Shown piece by piece: positions 1-11,724 of a stretch of DNA of 64,000 nucleotides. The first letter of the stretch is position 1. Each line of letters starts with the position of its first letter. Below the pieces are notes generated by a model. It saw only the letters and a list, made by a program, of their open reading frames with translations, was not told where the DNA came from and ran no database searches. The translations under genes were made by a program, and so were the position numbers. Origin of the DNA: Maratus speciosus (Eukaryota; Arthropoda; Arachnida; Araneae; Salticidae); the NCBI GenBank assembly GCA_963932465.1, contig OZ010793.1:366138459-366202458 (forward strand). Direction: 5' to 3'.

Positions 1-361
1 ATATGCCTTTAAAACGACTTTTACAGCAACAATACAGCGTGCGTAGCAAAACAACTTTTAATATTTTCTATCAAAAGTAAACTTTCGTTCAGTTAAAAAA
101 CGTATGTATAACAATCCTTGAAAAGCGTTTAGCAAGAATAACTGTCCATAGATCGCAATGTATCCGAATACATTTCATGACTTCTGTATAAGAATTATAG
201 ATTTTATTCACATCCCGTGATAGATTACGATTTCTCAAACACTCACAGTGCAACTCACAGTGCAATTGAAAGCGCACATCCTACCAGCGACAGAAGATAA
301 TGTATTCGATTTCTTTTGAGTGGTTTTGTGAAAAAAAAAGTATAAATATTTGAAACATTTA
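1..361. other. AT-rich flank, no gene recognised
   Basis: Only short stop-bounded frames occur on both strands, and none shows a recognisable domain. The one local pattern is a short direct repeat around 239-264 (two copies of ACTCACAGTGCA-like sequence). The stretch ends at the target-site duplication of the next element. Confidence 0.6.
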
Positions 362-1091
362 GCAATGGGCAGGGCCGAAACTAAGGGGGGGGGGCATGTG
401 TCCCGGGCGCCAGAACGAAGGGGCGCCAAATGGAGGATTATACCTTTGGAAAGGATCATTTTCTTCTGATGGGCTGATGGCTTCTATTATCATGAAACAG
501 CCATAATAAATGAAGTGTTAGGTGAAGATGAAAGAACAGTCATAAAAAGTTAGAACTCTGATTTTCTGGTCCGAATGGGGAAAAAAATGGCCATATTTTT
601 TTTTTTTTTTTCGCAAAAAAAAAAAAATTATAGCCATTTTTTTTTCCCATTCGGACCAGAAAATCAGAGTTCTAACTTTTTACGGCTGCTCTTTCATCTT
701 CACCTAACACTTCGTTTATTATGGCTGTTTCATAATAATAGAAGCCATCAGCCCATCTGAAGAAAATAACTCGGTGAAAGCGGAAACTCGGTTAGGCGGG
801 ACTCGGATAATCGAGACTCTACTGCATATGTCATTTTAAAAATGATCTTTAGAATATTTTTGTTGATATTCAGAGGGACCTCCCCCTTGGATCTGCCACT
901 GTAGATTACGTAGTTCAGTATTACATATTTTATGATTACATATTTTAAATTTTAAAATAAGTCGTCTATTATAAAATTAGTAAAATTCTCTTTGTAAATA
1001 TACTTTGTGGAAGAGCGGGGGGGGGGGGGGGACGCCAAAATCCATGTTTGCCCCGGGTGCTAAAACGGCTAGTTTCGGCCCTGGCAATGGG
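362..1091. mobile_element. hAT-type MITE with perfect 8-bp TSD
   Basis: The element spans 370-1083 (714 bp). It begins CAGGGCCGAAACTA and ends with the exact reverse complement TAGTTTCGGCCCTG, and both sides carry the 8-bp direct repeat GCAATGGG (362-369 and 1084-1091). A perfect 8-bp TSD with CAGGG-type termini is the signature of hAT transposition. No transposase frame is present, so it is non-autonomous. G-runs lie just inside both ends (385-394 and 1017-1031). The middle is filled by a pogo-end-derived palindrome. The intact TSD suggests a relatively recent insertion. Confidence 0.88.
457..824. repeat. Palindrome made from a pogo-type terminus, inside the hAT MITE
   Basis: Left arm 457-about 600 and right arm about 628-766 are inverted copies with few differences, separated by T- and A-runs. 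The right arm continues into a sequence ending in CTACTG (821-824) with repeated ACTCGG blocks. The same unit, also ending CTACTG, recurs at about 4330-4561, so this is a shared pogo/Tigger-like end. Either a folded-back pogo MITE inserted into the hAT element, or the hAT element captured it. Confidence 0.7.
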
Positions 1092-1272
1092 AACAAGCTG
1101 TAGTGTATTTCAGTAACACGTAAATTTCATTATTGTAAAAGCTTCTATTATGTCTTAATAATCTTATTATGCTAATTGTATTAAAAATTGAAAACACATT
1201 TCTTTGTATTTCTGTTCATATTTTACAATTTAATCTCTACTGTAGCGACAGGTTTATTTTATTTAGAATATA

Positions 1273-3407
1273 CAGTCGAACTTCCCTTTAACTAAGTCCC
1301 TATATTTAATGAAGTTTTCTACTTAACGAAATTTTCTGCTGAACCTTGACTTTGAACACCATTAACATGTAAATTAATCTCCATGTTACAAAAAATATAT
1401 CTCTCTATTCTACAAAAAAGTAACTACCGCTGTCAGCGCCACCGCCGCCGGTTTTCAATTTTTTGTGACCGGAGGTCTTTCTTCGTTAATATTAAGAAAA
1501 ATATTGCATACAAAAATATGAAAATCGGTGGTATTATAGAGAAATGTTTGATAAACACGATGATGCAGACATTTTTCAAATCGAAGAATTATTTTAAGAG
1601 ATATTTAATGCTAAAGTTGGACAAAATCGTTCCATTAGAAAAGTTTTATAGCAGCAAAAACTATACATGGCAGTGTAATCATTTTTAGATCATTTTATGC
1701 GTCAGAATTTGCCGGAGTGCAGATTGCATTAATTTTTTTTATTTTGACTCATTTTTTGAGGTTTTATTTCTATTTTAAATTCAAATTTTCAGCATTTCGA
1801 GAGATATTTTTTACTTATTTTAGAAAATTGTACTAATTTAACCTGTTGCCAACTGTATAAACAGCGCAAACAATAATGTTTGCTTCAAATTAAAAATTTA
1901 TTTACACGTGACTATTATAAATAGAAAAGATGCTTTCACATTAAAATTAAATAATTGCGTATAAAAAGCAAGAACTTATTGAAAATTACGTCATGAAAAG
2001 TATACACGTGAATTTTAAAAGAGAAAGGATATTGTAAAATAATAAATTCATTAACATGCATTAAAAGTCTTAAATAGGAAAAATTACGTCATATTTACGT
2101 CACATTACAGTTATTACATAAAATGAACAAAAAATAATATTGCAAAACAGTTTAAATTTAGAAATTGTGCTAGACATTTATTTGATATTTTGAGAGGATC
2201 TTTTCAACTATTTTTATTAACAAAGCGCAAATAATATTTCATTTCTAACAAAAGTATTTTCACGTGAATATTTAAAAGAAAAAGAATAGCTTGGTCAAAA
2301 TTACGTGAGATTAAAAACGATTAATTTAAAATGTCTCATTTAAAAGAACTTTCTTTTCGCTTTGTTAAAAAATACCTGGAGACAAAGACTCTGATTACTT
2401 AATTCCTTTTATATTAGCTTATTTTGAAATGTTGTTACACGTGTCTACGTCATCAAGTTATTTTGATTTCGACGTTTTATTTGTATTTTTATTAATGTTG
2501 TACTAATTTGTTTGTTCTTTCGTAATTTAAAATAAAAATTATGTCAATTTGTATAATTTGGCGAAATTGGTCGACTGGATAATCAAGTAGTACTGCAGCG
2601 GATTTGGCGTTAAAATTCCCCAATCAAAGACAAATGAATAGAAATCCGTTTATAGGGAGATCGCCACTGTTTTTTAAATTATAATTCGATCTTTTGAAAT
2701 CTTTTTAAAGCCGATCACATTAGCGTGCATTTAGAGTCTGCGGTGTCTGGACGGGGGTTGGCGAGCTTAGCTCGTATCGGGCCGAGCCCCTAGTTCTATA
2801 TAACGAAGTTTATTCCACCTTTGTGCGTGTACAGCAATCAAACGGGGAGCTTGTTTGTTGCCACGTATATTTATTTCAGCGGATTATATGAAAATGAAAT
2901 TATTTATTTAATCATTTCCATTCAAAAGAAGAAATTTAAAAAGCCTTCGATACAAGAAGAAGGGGATTCCAGTTTCACGAAAATGTTACAGATGAATTGT
3001 TCAGATACTTAAAAAAGAGGGAAAATTTTTATGAAAAGTGTATTTTTTATAAGAAACCTGTAACAAAGAAATATTAAAGACATTTTAAAAGTTAAGGATT
3101 TGAAATACTGAGAAAAAGAGAAAAGTTACGCTACGCTTCTGTTTTTGTTTACCTCTCTTTATTATGTGATTTTTTAGACATTCTAATAAAATTTTTCTCA
3201 TGTGTCTACATTGCATTAAAAAAAATTACTGCCTGAATTAAAATACATTTTCCCGATATTTCCATTTTATATGTATTTTTCATTTAATGCATATGTATTT
3301 TATTATTGAAATTTCATGAATTTGAGTTGATTTCTATTTAACGAATTTTCTTCATAACGAAGTATTTAAGTGTAACGACGAGACTTCGTTAAATGGAAGT
3401 TTCACTG
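1273..3407. mobile_element. pogo/Tigger-type non-autonomous element, 2.1 kb
   Basis: Starts CAGTCGAACTTCCCTTTAAC after TA (1271-1272). Ends with the reverse complement of CAGTGAAACTTCCATTTAAC before TA (3408-3409). CAGTNRAAC termini with a TA target duplication are typical of the pogo/Tigger group. Further imperfect copies of the ACGAAGT/TTAAC subterminal words lie inside both ends. I find no convincing transposase. The interior is AT-rich, has two diverged copies of a roughly 360-bp unit (about 1860 and 2220), several CACGTG hexamers, and a Helitron-like 3' end near 2793, so it is itself a nest of repeats. Confidence 0.75.
2757..2793 (+). mobile_element. Helitron-type 3' terminus
   Basis: The hairpin CGAGC-TTA-GCTCG is followed by a GC-rich stretch and CTAG (2790-2793) before a T. 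This matches the 3' structure of Helitrons: a short hairpin, then CTRR inserted before T. The matching 5' TC end was not located. The upstream block about 2440-2600 resembles, in reverse complement, the block at 16460-16620, so the two share ancestry. Confidence 0.5.
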
Positions 3408-3419
3408 TAAATTGTAATT

Positions 3420-3471
3420 AGAGTCAAATCTTGTTACAACAAATGCCCCTTTAACAAATTTTTCAGTTTAA

Positions 3472-3507
<36 letters not shown>

Positions 3508-4561
3508 GTTTTGTTGTTTTGTAAAAAATTTTTGTTTAACAAAAAATTATTTTAAAAAATCATATGTTTTGTCATCATAAAAATATTCACGTGAACGAAT
3601 TTTCCAAATAAGCAAATTTATTGAAAGTTAAAAAATCCCTGCCGGCTCGGCGTACCAGGTACAGGTATATTTCGAATTTAAGTACTAATTTCACCAACAA
3701 AAACGAAATCAAGATTAGAGATAAACCCAGTTTAAGAAATTTATCTCGCTGCTTTTGCCGAGTTTTTAATTTCATATTTATTTAAGAGTTGGTTTTATCA
3801 GAATCATGTTAATACGATTATTTTTTTTATTCAATCCCTATTTTTTTTTTCATCCCTTCGAAATACTTTTAGTAATATCATCTATTAGTAGAATTCATCT
3901 TATCAAAAACTTGTTGCTACAAAAGTTATAGATAATATTAAGAAGATTTATATAATAAATTTAAGCCATGTGGTGATTGTTTCATTAAATGAGCCATACA
4001 CTATATTTTAAATTCTGGCGTTCTTTTTATTGAAACACTCGCGCGTTTAATAATGCAGCATCTCAAGAGTTGTCAAAAATTTTCATCATGCAAATGATAC
4101 TTTTTTATCTCCTTGGTAGCGGATTAACGGAGATGTGAGGTTTTTATCTTCTAGCCCCCCCCCCCCGGACCCTTTTTAAAAACATTTTTTGCTGTAAATG
4201 TTAGTCCTATCAAAAACTTGTAAATATAAAAGTTTTAGATATTATTAAGAAGATTTATAATAAATTTAAGCGGATTTTATGTCTTGTAAATAGACGAAGT
4301 TATGAGTTTTTTCGTCTTTGCCCCCCAAAAAATATTGCCATAATTTAATTTTTTTTTTCCAAAGAAAATTATAGCCATTTTTTTGCCCATTCTGAAAATC
4401 AGAGTTCTAACTTTTTACGACTGCTCTTTCATCTTCCCCTCTTACACTTCATTTATAATGGCTGTTTTTTAATAATGGAAGCCATCAGTCCATCAGAAGA
4501 AAATAACTCGGTTAAAACGGAAACTCGGTTAAGCGGGACTCGGATAATCGGGATTCTACTG
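3420..4561. repeat. Degraded pogo-end sequence with poly(A) tract and local duplication
   Basis: A pogo-like terminus decays into a long A-run (about 3472-3504). An 80-bp block (3893-3975) is repeated at 4198-4290. The segment 4330-4561 is a second copy of the pogo-type end seen at 620-824 and finishes CTACTG followed by TA (4562-4563). A C-run lies at about 4156-4167. The short open frames are not conserved coding. Confidence 0.55.
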
Positions 4562-4574
4562 TACTTTTGTTTGT

Positions 4575-5553
4575 ATGAAAACAATGGACGGAAAAGAATT
4601 TCGTGTTTTTGTTAAACATTGCTTTTTAGCGAGAAAAAGTACAGTGCAAACTCAAAAATGGATTTTGAAGCATTAAGGCATATCTATTTGGTCAAAACAA
4701 CCATTTGTAGATAGTTTAGTGAATTGAAATGTGGCTATACCAGCACCAACGGTTCTCCACGTTCTGGACGTTCAATTGAGACAACGACTCCAGATAACAC
4801 TAAATAATCCACTATTTTGTTTTGGATGACCGAAAAATAAAAGTGAGAGAGATAGCTGACATCATATAGATATAAATAGAATGTGTGAGGAATATTTTTC
4901 ATGAACATTTTCATATGGAAAAGCTTTGTGTGATATGTGTGCCGTGTTTCTTAACAAATGACCAAAAACAGCAACGTGTCGATGATTTAAAGTCCAATTT
5001 GCAGAGATTTCAGCGTAATCCAAGTGAGTTTTTTCGCATATTCATAACACTGGATGAAACACGAATCCACTATTATACACCTGGGGGGGGGGGGGGGGGA
5101 GAAGGGAGTTCAATAGGCAGTCACCTTACCTGTGTGGTTGGAACCGAGCAAAAACCGTCCAAAGACCTAAACAATCAGCTGCTAAGGTCTGGCCCAGTAT
5201 TTTCGAATATGCACATGGCATAATATTTATCTACTATCTTGATAAAGGAAAAACAACCAGAAGAGAGTATTATGCAGCATTATTGGGACCGATGACAAAA
5301 TTGAATGAATTGAACTACAAATTCCAACACCACCTCCAGTATTCTCTAGCTATGTCTCCCAGCGACTGTTATTTATCCTAACTTGAAAAAATGTCTCCAG
5401 AAGAAGATATTTGCGTCAAACGAGGAAGTCGAACATGAAACTGTTGCATACTTTGGAGCCCTTTAGAAATCGTACTACATAAAACGTATCCAAGTGTTAC
5501 AGCACCGTTGGAATAAGCGTAGTATCGCTCTTGGTGGAAACTGTGTTGAAGAT
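4575..5553 (+). pseudogene. Mariner transposase relic
   Basis: Translated pieces follow the order of mariner transposases. They include an N-terminal KEFRVFVKHCFLARKSTVQTQ-like helix-turn-helix region and a linker with DQKQQRVDDL. The first catalytic aspartate lies in LDETRIHYYTP (about 5050-5080), followed by GIIFIYYLDKGKT. The third catalytic aspartate lies in SPSD (about 5357), and the C-terminus aligns with VLQHRWNK and GGNCVED. The segment that should carry HQDNAPCH, with the second aspartate, is deleted near 5310. Multiple stops, frameshifts and a poly(G) tract (about 5083-5099) make it non-functional. The 3' end is cut by the hAT MITE at 5552. Confidence 0.85.
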
Positions 5554-6358
5554 TAAAATTAGAGATCGACTGAAAATTCGGTTTCGTATTCGTTTTCGGC
5601 CCAAAATGTGAGTTTCGCCAAAAATTCGTTTTTCGGCGAAAACGCTGCTGAAAATTCGGCCCGACGGAAAGTATCTGTATTACAAAAATCTTGTTTCTTC
5701 CTTCGGAAATTTTCAACATTAGTCATTGATTTGAGCTGCATCGGCTCAAATTAGACACTTTTTATTTATTGCTTGAAAAGTCACTGTTTATAATTATCAG
5801 TCACGACTCACTCAAGACGTGAGTACACATTATAAAGCAAGCATTGCATACAGGACTAAACTTTGAAGATTCTTTTCACGTGCTCATTAAAAGTTGCAGA
5901 CTTAACAGCAATAGAAAATTTTTAGTTTGAAACTGCAGAAGTGTTTTGAATACTTTGAGAAAGTTCTAGTCTAATAAATAATCAGTTGCAAATATCATTA
6001 TAAAAGTTGAATCTAGGTATGTATACCTAAAATATTTTTTAATTATATGAAATTCGTATAATTTGAAAATAGTTCTGTGTCGTTGATGAATTAATTACCT
6101 TTTATTTTATATGAAAATACAAAGTTTTGGTCAGAGGCACAGAGAAGCAACTTGGGCCACACGTATAATTACTGAATAATTACGTATAATTAATAAACAC
6201 GTATAACTAATTAGTAATTATGCATATTTATGTATGTATTAATTAGTTTGAAAAAAAATTTTGGACGTTTTCGCTTTCAGTCGAAAATAGAAAGATTACC
6301 GAAATTCGGTTTCGGTTTCGGTCTTAAAAACCTGTTTCGGTCGATCTTTAATTAAAAT
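5552..6358. mobile_element. hAT-type MITE inserted in the mariner relic
   Basis: The element spans 5560-6350 (791 bp). Termini are TAGAGATCGAC and the reverse complement of TAAAGATCGAC, and the 8-bp direct repeat ATTAAAAT flanks it (5552-5559, 6351-6358). Subterminal regions at both ends are rich in TTCGG(T/C) words in inverted orientation. No transposase is visible. It sits exactly at the C-terminal end of the mariner relic, so it is younger than that relic. Confidence 0.8.
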
Positions 6359-6727
6359 CTATTTTTGACAGCAAAAGAAACTTTTTTTTTTATTGCTAGT
6401 CTCGGACTATTCATGTTACATTAATATCATTCTCGGACTATTCATGTTACAAGGTAGAGAATTTTTAGAGGCCATGAAAATATTGTCTACGGCCAGATAA
6501 CTTTTATATCTGTTTTACTGTAAATGCACAATAAAGCTTTCAAATGGAATTTGCAAGCTTTGGAAACACATGGCATCTGTTAATATACTATTCTACTGTA
6601 ATAAATATTACTATAAATTCAAGATGTAAAATGCCGTCAAATATCCTAGCATTTTAAACCTTGCATAGAGTTGCCAAAATGGGGATCTTTTGTTTCAAAA
6701 CATCTAGTACTATTTCAGAATTGAAAC

Positions 6728-6774
6728 CTTCGCTTTATTTAATAATAAATATTCCGCGATTAAATAAAGCGAAG
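6728..6774. repeat. 16-bp perfect hairpin
   Basis: CTTCGCTTTATTTAAT (6728-6743) is followed after 15 bases by its exact reverse complement (6759-6774). No poly(T) tail or gene context suggests a terminator or RNA gene. It may be a small foldback remnant. About 300 bp upstream a 20-bp word is directly repeated at 6400 and 6431. Confidence 0.6.
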
Positions 6775-6897
6775 ATTACTAGTCGAGAAAATGGTAGATA
6801 TTTTAAATGAAGACATTCCAGCAACCTGGCAATACTGACCTCCCGAAACGTTAGTTAAATTGACAAATTATACTAAAAGAATGTTCCAAAATTACTT

Positions 6898-7165
6898 GAT
6901 GATTACTAATTTCTAAAATTACTTTATATTTACTAATGTTTAAAAATTTTTTATATTTACTAATTTCTAAAATTACTTTATATTCATTAATTTCTAAAAT
7001 TACTTGATGATTACTAATTTATAAAATTATATTTACTAATTTCTAAAAAAAATTTATATTCACTAATTTCTAAAATTACTTTAAGTTCAGTAATTTCTAA
7101 TATTACTTTTATATTCACTAATTTCTAAAATTATTTTATATTTACTAATTTCTAAAATTACTACA
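6898..7165. repeat. AT-rich minisatellite, about 27-30 bp units
   Basis: Roughly ten imperfect head-to-tail copies of a TACTAATTTCTAAAATTACT-like unit occupy the interval. Unit length varies through small deletions, and some copies carry ATTT or CACT variants. It is non-coding. Identity between copies is high enough to suggest ongoing slippage or unequal exchange. Confidence 0.8.
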
Positions 7166-7829
7166 CTGTTACTTTCTTGTATTAATCTTTATAAATAGTT
7201 TCATTTAACGAATCTCGTATATAGCGAGTTCTTAATCGTAAGAGTTCTATGTATGGTGACTCGACTGTACATCATAAATTATAATTGATATATAAAATCC
7301 TTGCAAAACAAAGATAAGGGAATCATGAGTTATCCAAATATGGTCTTAACAAGTGGTCTATAAAACACGCAGAATATATGTAAATGTCAAAATAAAATGA
7401 AACAAAAGAATGAAAGTAGCTTTAATTCAGTAAGCAGCTTAAATAAATCTGCTTATGTCAATTACCAAGGTAATTTCTGATCCAAACTATGCGTACACAA
7501 AGAACTGTTTTCATTTTAATCATTCCTTTAGATAATTCGAAAACATTCCATAACAGCTGTTATTTTGTATGCTTATTACTGGATAGTATTTTCTGACAAT
7601 ACAAGCAAAAATAAATAGACATAGTTTTCAATACAGTAATTACTTCTATGACTGAAATAACAGTATGTTAAGCCTCGCGGTTGATAAAGAAATCTTAATG
7701 AAGGACTTCATTTGGAATTTTGTGCACCTGCAATCTATAAACTTATTGCACCTGGAGATGTGAATTCTATAGATAAATTTCATATTTCCGTTTATTTCTC
7801 TTTATTTTACGTAATTTCACATTCCTGAA
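7166..7829. other. AT-rich spacer with a solitary pogo-like end
   Basis: A terminus resembling a pogo right end, with TTAACGAA and AGCGAG words, runs 7200-7268 and closes CGACTGTA. I could not pair it with a left end. The rest shows no gene, RNA or clear repeat. Confidence 0.45.
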
Positions 7830-8895
7830 GAAATGTCACATGAATACAGAAGCTGCAACAACTCAACCAAGAAAGAAAAAATCATGCGACAAGCATAGAT
7901 TATGAAACACTTTCCAACACATTCAGAATAATGTAACAAAACTTCACCATTTAATAATATGACCATTAAAACATCACCATGAAATACGATGTCTAATTGA
8001 ACCATTTGGAAACGCGTAACACATTTGAAAACCGAATTTCAGCAATTCCCATCTACTGTCGGTAAATTGCCCGAATTTTTTTGAGCGACCCTGTATATGC
8101 TATATAGAGTTGTATCTATAATCTACATGCATGCAAAAAAATAGTTTAGTTAATAACTACATACCACAGTTGAAAATTCCCCTTCGACATTTTCCGCAAA
8201 TAAGGAGAATGGTACGTGAATTCTTTTGTGCAGCCCTGTATACGGGTATAGAATTTATACAAGACGACTAAAATGCAAAAAATTAGTTAAATTTAAAAGC
8301 GCATACCGGGATTGAAAACTCACTTCCAGCAATTATTGCTCAAAGACAGTGCTGTAACCAATTTCTTTGGTGTGCCCCTGTAAATTAATGATAAATGCTG
8401 AATGCCCTGTTCAATAGTAATCATATTGTAGTGAAATTCAGTGATTTATATCAATTTCGATACATTTGAAATAGCGTAATGTCATTAAAATACATTGCAA
8501 ACGATTTTTCCACATTGACCTAACGTAACAGAATTCTTTCGTGAGTCCCTGTAAATGCATGATAAATGCTATAAATGCCCTGATCTATAGTAATCATCAT
8601 GTAGTAAAATTCAGTGATGTATATGCATTTGAAATATAGAGTAATGTCATTAAAATACATTGCAAACGATTTTTTACGCATTGACCATAATGTAACATAA
8701 TTCGTTTGAGTGCGCCTGTAAATGAACTATTAAAGCTACACAGTTTATCTTCAATACCGAACATGCCATGGTTAAACATCATTAACATATATCAATTGCA
8801 TAAAAATCCGAGCATATTTTCTCGAGTTAAAGCGTGGACAGACGGTCAGGTAAACCGAATTCATAAACACTTTTCAACAATGTTGGAAAATGTTA
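7830..8895 (+). repeat. Interspersed repeat family S, tandemly built (copy 1)
   Basis: Built from diverged units of about 150-180 bp. Each contains an AATGCATTGCAAACGATTTT-like block, a CATTGACC(A/G)TAATGTAAC block and a CCCTGTAAAT block (for example near 8400, 8560 and 8716). The right end carries GTGGACAGACGGTCAGG. A reverse-complement copy lies at 54985-55870, and related units occur at 30500-30790, 32641-33130 and 59575-59700. No TIR or LTR was found and the class is unknown. Frames inside it are chance. Confidence 0.7.
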
Positions 8896-9027
8896 AAAAG
8901 CTCTTCCATGAAATATTAAAAAGAAAAACGGTATTGTTATAAATTTTATTGCAAAAGGGGAACAACAAAACAACAACAACAAAATTTATTATTATTATTA
9001 TTATTAGTATTATTAGTATTATTATTA

Positions 9028-9618
9028 CTAGCCGCCCTTGGCGACCAGTTTGGTCTCCCTTATATGCATGCTAGCATTGTATCATATTAATTTTATACAT
9101 AAATTTAATTTACTTGCTCAATCCTTCGCCAAATCCGAAGATTCTGATACAGAAATCATGAACTCGGCATTTTTTATGTCGGCCGGGCGCAGGTGATAAA
9201 TCGCAAACATTGTACCCATCGTATTTTTTCGTATTTCATTAATTTCATTTAAAAATAGTATTTTCACTCATTTTAAATAAAATGAGTAACTTTAATTTAA
9301 AACTAAAATATTTAAAATTTATGAATTAATTATTGCTTTAAAAAAAAAAGGAAAAGTAATAAATACCATAAACCGTGACATTTAATTTCAATAAAGCTTT
9401 GTTTTAATTTACCATGCGAAAAATTGTTTATTACAGTCGAATGAAATGGCCTATTATAATACTGATGACATGATGGCTATGGAACAATATTTGGCGATTT
9501 ATCACCTGCGCCCGACTAACATTAAATTACCAAAATGGCCGCCTGGCATACAAAAAGCGAAGTGGTCAACCTAGAACTGTTGATGACAGTTACATCACTT
9601 AGGCTTTTATTATATAGA
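9028..9618 (-). mobile_element. Short non-autonomous Helitron in a (TTA)n microsatellite
   Basis: Read on the minus strand it starts TCTATATAATAAAAGCC (9618 downward) and ends CTAG at 9028. It is inserted between A and T with no target duplication. A GC-rich subterminal segment precedes the 3' end, as in Helitrons. The flanks are the two halves of one TTA microsatellite (8982-9027 and 9619-9645), so the empty site is obvious. Length is 591 bp with no Rep/helicase sequence. Confidence 0.8.
9185..9513. repeat. Inverted repeat inside the Helitron
   Basis: A perfect 20-bp inverted pair lies at 9185-9204 and 9494-9513, containing GCGCAGGTGATAAATCGC and its complement, around about 290 bp of AT-rich DNA. 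It could be a small MITE that entered the Helitron or a captured foldback. No flanking duplication could be confirmed. Confidence 0.6.
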
Positions 9619-9962
9619 TTATTATTATTATTATTATTATTTGGTTAAAATGGCTATCATAGTTTGATATTAAAATAAAATATTTCAAATATAATCAAAA
9701 TCTTAAACTAAGTAATGAAATCTATATTTTGTTAGACACTCAATACTCACATTTATTTAGAAATTGTATTTCTAAATTCTTTTTTTTTTCCCTTGTACAT
9801 CTTTGGCAGTTTTTACTAAAATATTTAGACACGTGTATAAAAGCATATACACTCCATGAAAACATTATTCATAACCAATATTATTACTGTAAATACATAA
9901 AAGTAAAATACAAATATATTGAATAGCTATATTTCATTCTGTATATTAAAAATAAGAATAAC

Positions 9963-10213
9963 TTGAAAGCAGGAATTCTGCTTTTTCAGAATGTAGTGCC
10001 GCCCCCGATGAAAAAAAAATATGTATATATGTATATAAATATAGATAATACAAAGCATATTTTAGGTTTAAGACTTAAAACACACGCTTTTATTTTATAT
10101 AAAATGACGTCATTCGCATCCTCTGAAGAATTCCTCATTTACGATCCAGTCTTAAACAGCATCTACAATAAGGTATTCATAAGACGTCACTATCGCTGAA
10201 TAATACACAAATC

Positions 10214-10245
<32 letters not shown>

Positions 10246-10812
10246 AGATGTCGTCACTCAAAAAACTCGACAAGGAAAAAACGGCTATCTAATGATTTCC
10301 ATGCCTTCGTTTGTTTGTAATATAGATAGTTAAATTAAATATAGTTTATAAAAGCTCCATGTTTCATCAGAAATCATTCATTTAAATATTTTTTTTTTTT
10401 TGAAAATAGCGCGTATTTTACATTTTTTTTTTTTCTGTAGTTATGGGAAAATGGCAACAAAAAGATATAATTAATATTTTCTAACTATTTTTTCTTTACT
10501 TTCTACAGAAATGGAGTACTTGAGTTGCCAAAATAAAAATAAAAAAAAAATGGCGCTAAAAACTACAAGAAAATTAATATTTAAAAAATAAATTGAGATG
10601 CAGTTTTCAAACAAACTGCATTACACAGTACTTTTTTTTTCTCAATACGACGGTGTAAAAATTGAAAAGGTGCGATGCTTAGAAGTTTAAAAAAAAATTG
10701 CAGTAGAGTATTTAACAGTACAATGATACATCTGCTTTGTTTTACGCCTGGCTTATACAACGGAACGTTATTTTTTGGCGACGACACGTTAATAGCTGGG
10801 AGAAAGAAATAG
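9963..10812 (+). repeat. Interspersed repeat family K (full copy 1)
   Basis: Begins near CAGGAATTCTGCTTTTTCAG and runs to about GGGAGAAAGAAAT. A full reverse-complement copy lies at 47750-48545. Shared landmarks, in order, are AAAATGACGTCATTCGCATC, GACGTC(A/C)CTATCGC, a TTTCTACAGAAATGGA block, CAAACAAACTGCATT and GCGATGCTTAGAA. Partial copies occur at about 14015-14195 and in tandem at 20390-21790. No TIR, LTR or polymerase frame was seen, so the class is unresolved. A long A-run lies at about 10216-10243. Confidence 0.75.
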
Positions 10813-11152
10813 CATACAGGTGGCTAATAACTATACTATGTAACGAAAGGAACATTTATCCTGAATATGTGAACTCTCTTCATCATTTATGATTAAAATA
10901 AATTTAACGTCAACATGTTTAGGTTATGTCTTCACCTAACTACGAATTAGCACAGTTTAGGGCAGTAATTTAAGACTGTCCTAAATTCAGTTAATTAATG
11001 CAAGGAACGTTTCAGTTGTGTTAGTTTTAATTAATAATAATCTTGAAAACATAACACATCCATAAACTTTTTTTTTTTTTTTAAATCTCGAATGTTATTG
11101 CTTTATGCATTCTCTCAAATATATTTTTAAAGCATTGAAAATAAAAACTTTA
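10813..11152. other. AT-rich spacer
   Basis: No gene or RNA was recognised. A T-run lies at about 11070-11083. Confidence 0.5.
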
Positions 11153-11684
11153 TTAACCCTTTATGTACTGAATTATGAATTCATGAAAATTTTATCTTCT
11201 AAAGCATTTTTCGTGAATTGTTTAAACTGCATTAGAAGATTTACGTAATCATTTAATAATTTTCAGAAGGATTTTAGAAGAATTGAAGGATTTAGAAGGA
11301 TTAATTTGATTTTATAGGGATTTTGTGCAATATCTATAACCCCACTCAAATCTTTTATTTTAAATATTTTTCTTAGTATTTTGTAGAATTACGAAATGTA
11401 CAAGTATAATGTTCTTACAATAGAAATATAGAAATATTTCCGAATTGAAAATCCCCTCTCCCTCCTCCCAACGCCAAGAAAGCTGAAAAGATGCAGAGGC
11501 AAAAGAAATCATTCTTTTGCAAATATTTTTGTTTTGTGTAACCAATATTGCTTTTGGAACAAGATAAAGTAATGCACCTATAACTCATTCTAAACTGTAT
11601 TACAACTAACCTATGTATTAAATGAATTTTATAACAAGTTATTTTAATGGTACTTATAAGTACCGTCAGTAGATAAAGGGTTAA
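11153..11684. mobile_element. TTAA-flanked piggyBac-like MITE
   Basis: The element (11157-11680, 524 bp) is bounded by TTAA on both sides (11153-11156, 11681-11684). Its termini are CCCTTTATGTACTGA and the reverse complement of CCCTTTATCTACTGA, one mismatch in 15. TTAA duplication and CCC(T/A)TT termini fit the piggyBac group. There is no transposase. The two short minus-strand frames inside have no recognisable domain. Confidence 0.78.
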
Positions 11685-11724
11685 GATGTAAATAAAATCA
11701 TAAGAAGAAATGCAATATTTCACC

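Noticed and set aside
8182..8202. Possible CRISPR-like or coding interpretation of the many short tandem units (7.8-8.9, 27.5-29.9, 39.2-40.0 kb)
   Set aside because: Units are long, diverge across their whole length, have no unique spacers of constant size and no cas-like genes. They are ordinary satellite-type arrays in a eukaryotic genome.
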